Shown here piece after piece: positions 62,898-64,000 of a stretch of DNA of 64,000 bases (positions are counted from its first letter, which is position 1; every line of letters starts with the position of its first letter). The notes under the pieces are model-generated. The model saw only the letters and a program-made list of their open reading frames with translations. It had not been told where the DNA came from and made no database searches. The DNA is from a bacterium (GTDB lineage: Bacteria > Hinthialibacterota > Hinthialibacteria > Hinthialibacterales > Hinthialibacteraceae), in NCBI GenBank assembly GCA_016125385.1, contig WGLV01000037.1, positions 1 to 64,000 on the forward strand, written 5' to 3'. The translations under genes and the position numbers were made by a program.

Positions 62898-63278
62898 TCA
62901 TCCGCCCGAACGTTTGGCGGTATATCCCAGGCGGGTGAGTTCTGCGATCACCGCGTCGCGATGGTCGCCCTGAATCTCGATCACGCCCTCTTTCACGGTT
63001 CCGCCCGATCCACATTTCTGTTTGAGTTGGCGAGAGAGATCGCGCAGGCCATCCATGGTCAGCGGAACACCGGTGACGACGGTCACGCCCTTCCCCTTCC
63101 GGCCCTTTGTTTCACGGCCGACGCGAACCACGCCATCGGCGCGCGGCGCGGCGGTTTGAGTTTTTTTCGATTTGGCTCCGCCGGTTTTACACTGGCACCT
63201 CGCGAGCGGTTTTCCACACGCGGGGCAATCGCCGCCGTGTTCGGTCGAGTAAACGAGACGGGTATTGGAATCATTCAT
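62898..63278 (-). CDS. yciH: SUI1/eIF1-like translation factor (YciH family)
   Basis: 126 aa. A short N-terminal Cys-rich segment (CPACGKPLARCQC) may bind zinc, then the SUI1 domain: VRVGRETKGRKGKGVTVVTG, LTMDGLRDLSRQLKQKCGSGGTVK and the IQGDH strand. YciH is the bacterial relative of eIF1 and influences start-codon fidelity. The start at 63278 is preferred; a TACAAT 6 nt upstream suggests a leaderless mRNA, while the frame extends to 63326. Confidence 0.9.
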   Translation of the reverse strand: MNDSNTRLVYSTEHGGDCPACGKPLARCQCKTGGAKSKKTQTAAPRADGVVRVGRETKGRKGKGVTVVTGVPLTMDGLRDLSRQLKQKCGSGGTVKEGVIEIQGDHRDAVIAELTRLGYTAKRSGG

Positions 63279-63284
63279 GTGAGT

Positions 63285-63290
63285 ATTGTA
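63285..63290 (-). promoter_or_regulatory. -10 box for a leaderless yciH transcript
   Basis: TACAAT on the minus strand lies exactly 6 nt before the ATG at 63278. Transcription would then start at the start codon. No ribosome site and no clear -35 were seen. Confidence 0.4.
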
Positions 63291-63299
63291 AAGCATAAC

Positions 63300-63340
63300 G
63301 AAAAAAGCCGCCATGACCGGAGTCACAGCGGCTTTTGTTC
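63300..63340 (-). terminator. Terminator of the cold-shock gene
   Basis: AAAAGCCGC (63303-63311) and GCGGCTTTT (63329-63337), with an inner ATGAC/GTCAC stem, make a long hairpin. On the minus strand a T-run follows. Confidence 0.85.
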
Positions 63341-63357
63341 ATGGCTTGAGAACGAAC

Positions 63358-63558
63358 TTAGATAATACGAACGTTGACCGCTTTGGGGCCTTTGTCGCCC
63401 GTTTCGGTATCAAACTCAACAGCCTGATTCTCGTACAGGTTTTTGTAGCCATCGCCGGAAATACCGGTGTGATGGACGAAGAGGTCGCGACCGTCTTCCT
63501 GTTCGATGAATCCGTAACCCTTCTGCTCGTTAAACCACTTAACTTTGCCAGTTGCCAT
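63358..63558 (-). CDS. Cold-shock domain protein (CspA family)
   Basis: 66-aa single-stranded RNA/DNA chaperone. RNP1 is KGYGFI and RNP2 LFVHHTGI; it begins [16 protein letters not shown] lies 7 nt before ATG 63558, so the longer frame to 63585 is rejected. Own terminator downstream and a long leader upstream, as usual for cold-shock genes. Confidence 0.96.
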   Translation of the reverse strand: MATGKVKWFNEQKGYGFIEQEDGRDLFVHHTGISGDGYKNLYENQAVEFDTETGDKGPKAVNVRII

Positions 63559-63780
63559 GTTTGGCCTCCTGATAGGTATTGCCACGCTTTTCCTGAACCT
63601 GAGGATGCCAAAACAGCAATGTAATCACTAACACTGTTATTTCGTTTGATCCGGTATTGCAGAAAAAGTTCGTAGTCGTGGTCGATTATATCCTAATTCA
63701 ATCAAAAAAAGAATATGGTTTTTCATTTTTTTTGCATTAGACCGCATTTTTCATGGTTTCTTCATAAGCCAAACCCGGTT
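63559..63780 (-). other. Leader/promoter region of the cold-shock gene
   Basis: A 222-bp AT-rich region with no credible gene. Cold-shock mRNAs often carry a long structured 5' leader, which this spacing allows. No promoter hexamers could be chosen with confidence. Confidence 0.4.
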
Positions 63781-64000
63781 TTACCGCAATACGCGCCGGA
63801 TACAGCGAAAACCACGGTCGTCTTCATACGGATAGGGCTGGTACTTTGAATCCGGGTCGCACAAGCCGAGTTTCGGCTCAACGCTGGCGGCGACCAGATT
63901 ATCCGGGTAATAGCCCTGCCGGGTGCGATAGGTTGTGCAGCGGTTCCATGAGCCGCCCATGACTTCAAAACAGGCGTCGCCGACCCGGCAATACTCCCAC
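63781..64000 (-). CDS. FGE-sulfatase-fold protein, C-terminal fragment
   Basis: The minus-strand frame is open from the window edge to a TAA at 63781-63783. It reads EYCRVGDACFEVMGGSWNRC near its visible start and ends EDDRGFRCIRRVLR, the VMGGSW...GFRC pattern of the formylglycine-generating-enzyme/PvdO fold. The paired active-site Cys region of true FGE (a Ser-Tyr-Cys form after the GGSW strand) is not conserved, so it may be a non-catalytic or differently acting member. The N-terminus is outside the window. Its nearness to two sulfatases is suggestive only. Confidence 0.75.
   Translation of the reverse strand, partial: WEYCRVGDACFEVMGGSWNRCTTYRTRQGYYPDNLVAASVEPKLGLCDPDSKYQPYPYEDDRGFRCIRRVLR

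Noticed and set aside
63762-63968. 68-codon minus-strand frame at the right edge
   Set aside because: Another frame of the same strand (63781-64000) clearly encodes an FGE-fold C-terminus.

Overview
The window comes from an uncultivated-type Gram-negative bacterium with a moderately GC-rich chromosome. An outer membrane is shown by a TamA/TamB pair, a small beta-barrel porin-like protein and lipoproteins. Twin-arginine sulfatases, a twin-arginine Gfo/Idh/MocA oxidoreductase, a lone type IV pilin-like protein and very large secreted proteins recall PVC-type or candidate-phylum bacteria (Omnitrophota, Hydrogenedentota, Sumerlaeota); the phylum is an inference. No tRNA, rRNA, CRISPR array or insertion sequence was seen.

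Left edge (1-5.1 kb): an AT-rich, 5'-truncated OLD-family ATPase/TOPRIM nuclease, probably acquired defence DNA, ends at a strong terminator. Next comes an encapsulin iron-storage operon (EncFtn cargo, then shell) with palindromic operator candidates. A textbook sigma70 promoter then drives a small protein and a stand-alone multi-pass sensor-like membrane protein. A TorF-like outer-membrane protein is divergent from what follows.

5.3-20.7 kb: three overlapping genes encode giant secreted proteins (1553, about 997 and 1034 aa), closed by a terminator. They are followed by a ModF-like double ABC ATPase, a large MscS channel with a coiled-coil periplasmic domain, and a 49-codon entericidin-like lipoprotein gene. 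20.8-33.8 kb: a secreted DNRLRE protein, a quinol-type nitric oxide reductase, a pilin, two PepSY-type membrane proteins, an SDR/DapA-like pair, a tandem CBM9 protein, a heptaheme cytochrome and a NIPSNAP protein.

33.8-51.5 kb: a beta-helix protein and TamB/TamA, then a carbohydrate region. A lactonase-type amidohydrolase, an L-fucose/L-galactose-dehydrogenase-like aldo/keto reductase, a zinc sugar-alcohol dehydrogenase and a GH28-like protein read rightwards. A sulfatase and a Gfo/Idh/MocA protein read leftwards, followed by GH10 and GH16 enzymes. Together they could strip, cut and oxidise a sulfated, deoxysugar-containing plant or algal polysaccharide; no SusC/SusD transporter is present. 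51.6-64 kb: a YfdX-like protein behind a possible leader peptide, an inverted SRPBCC-Rieske fusion, a PAS-PP2C phosphatase, a cysteine-rich radical SAM protein, a Tat aldo/keto reductase joined to a two-domain esterase and a secreted cupin, a second sulfatase, small housekeeping genes (zinc ribbon, VOC, YciH/SUI1, cold-shock protein) and a truncated formylglycine-generating-enzyme-fold gene at the edge.

The observation most likely to be new is a shared C-terminal tail, W-x-[L/A]-Y-stop, on three unrelated secreted proteins (ending at 16052, 31176 and 20842). It may be an undescribed sorting signal. The giant secreted-protein operon and the YfdX leader with a Pro-Pro-Pro peptide and two hairpins come next.
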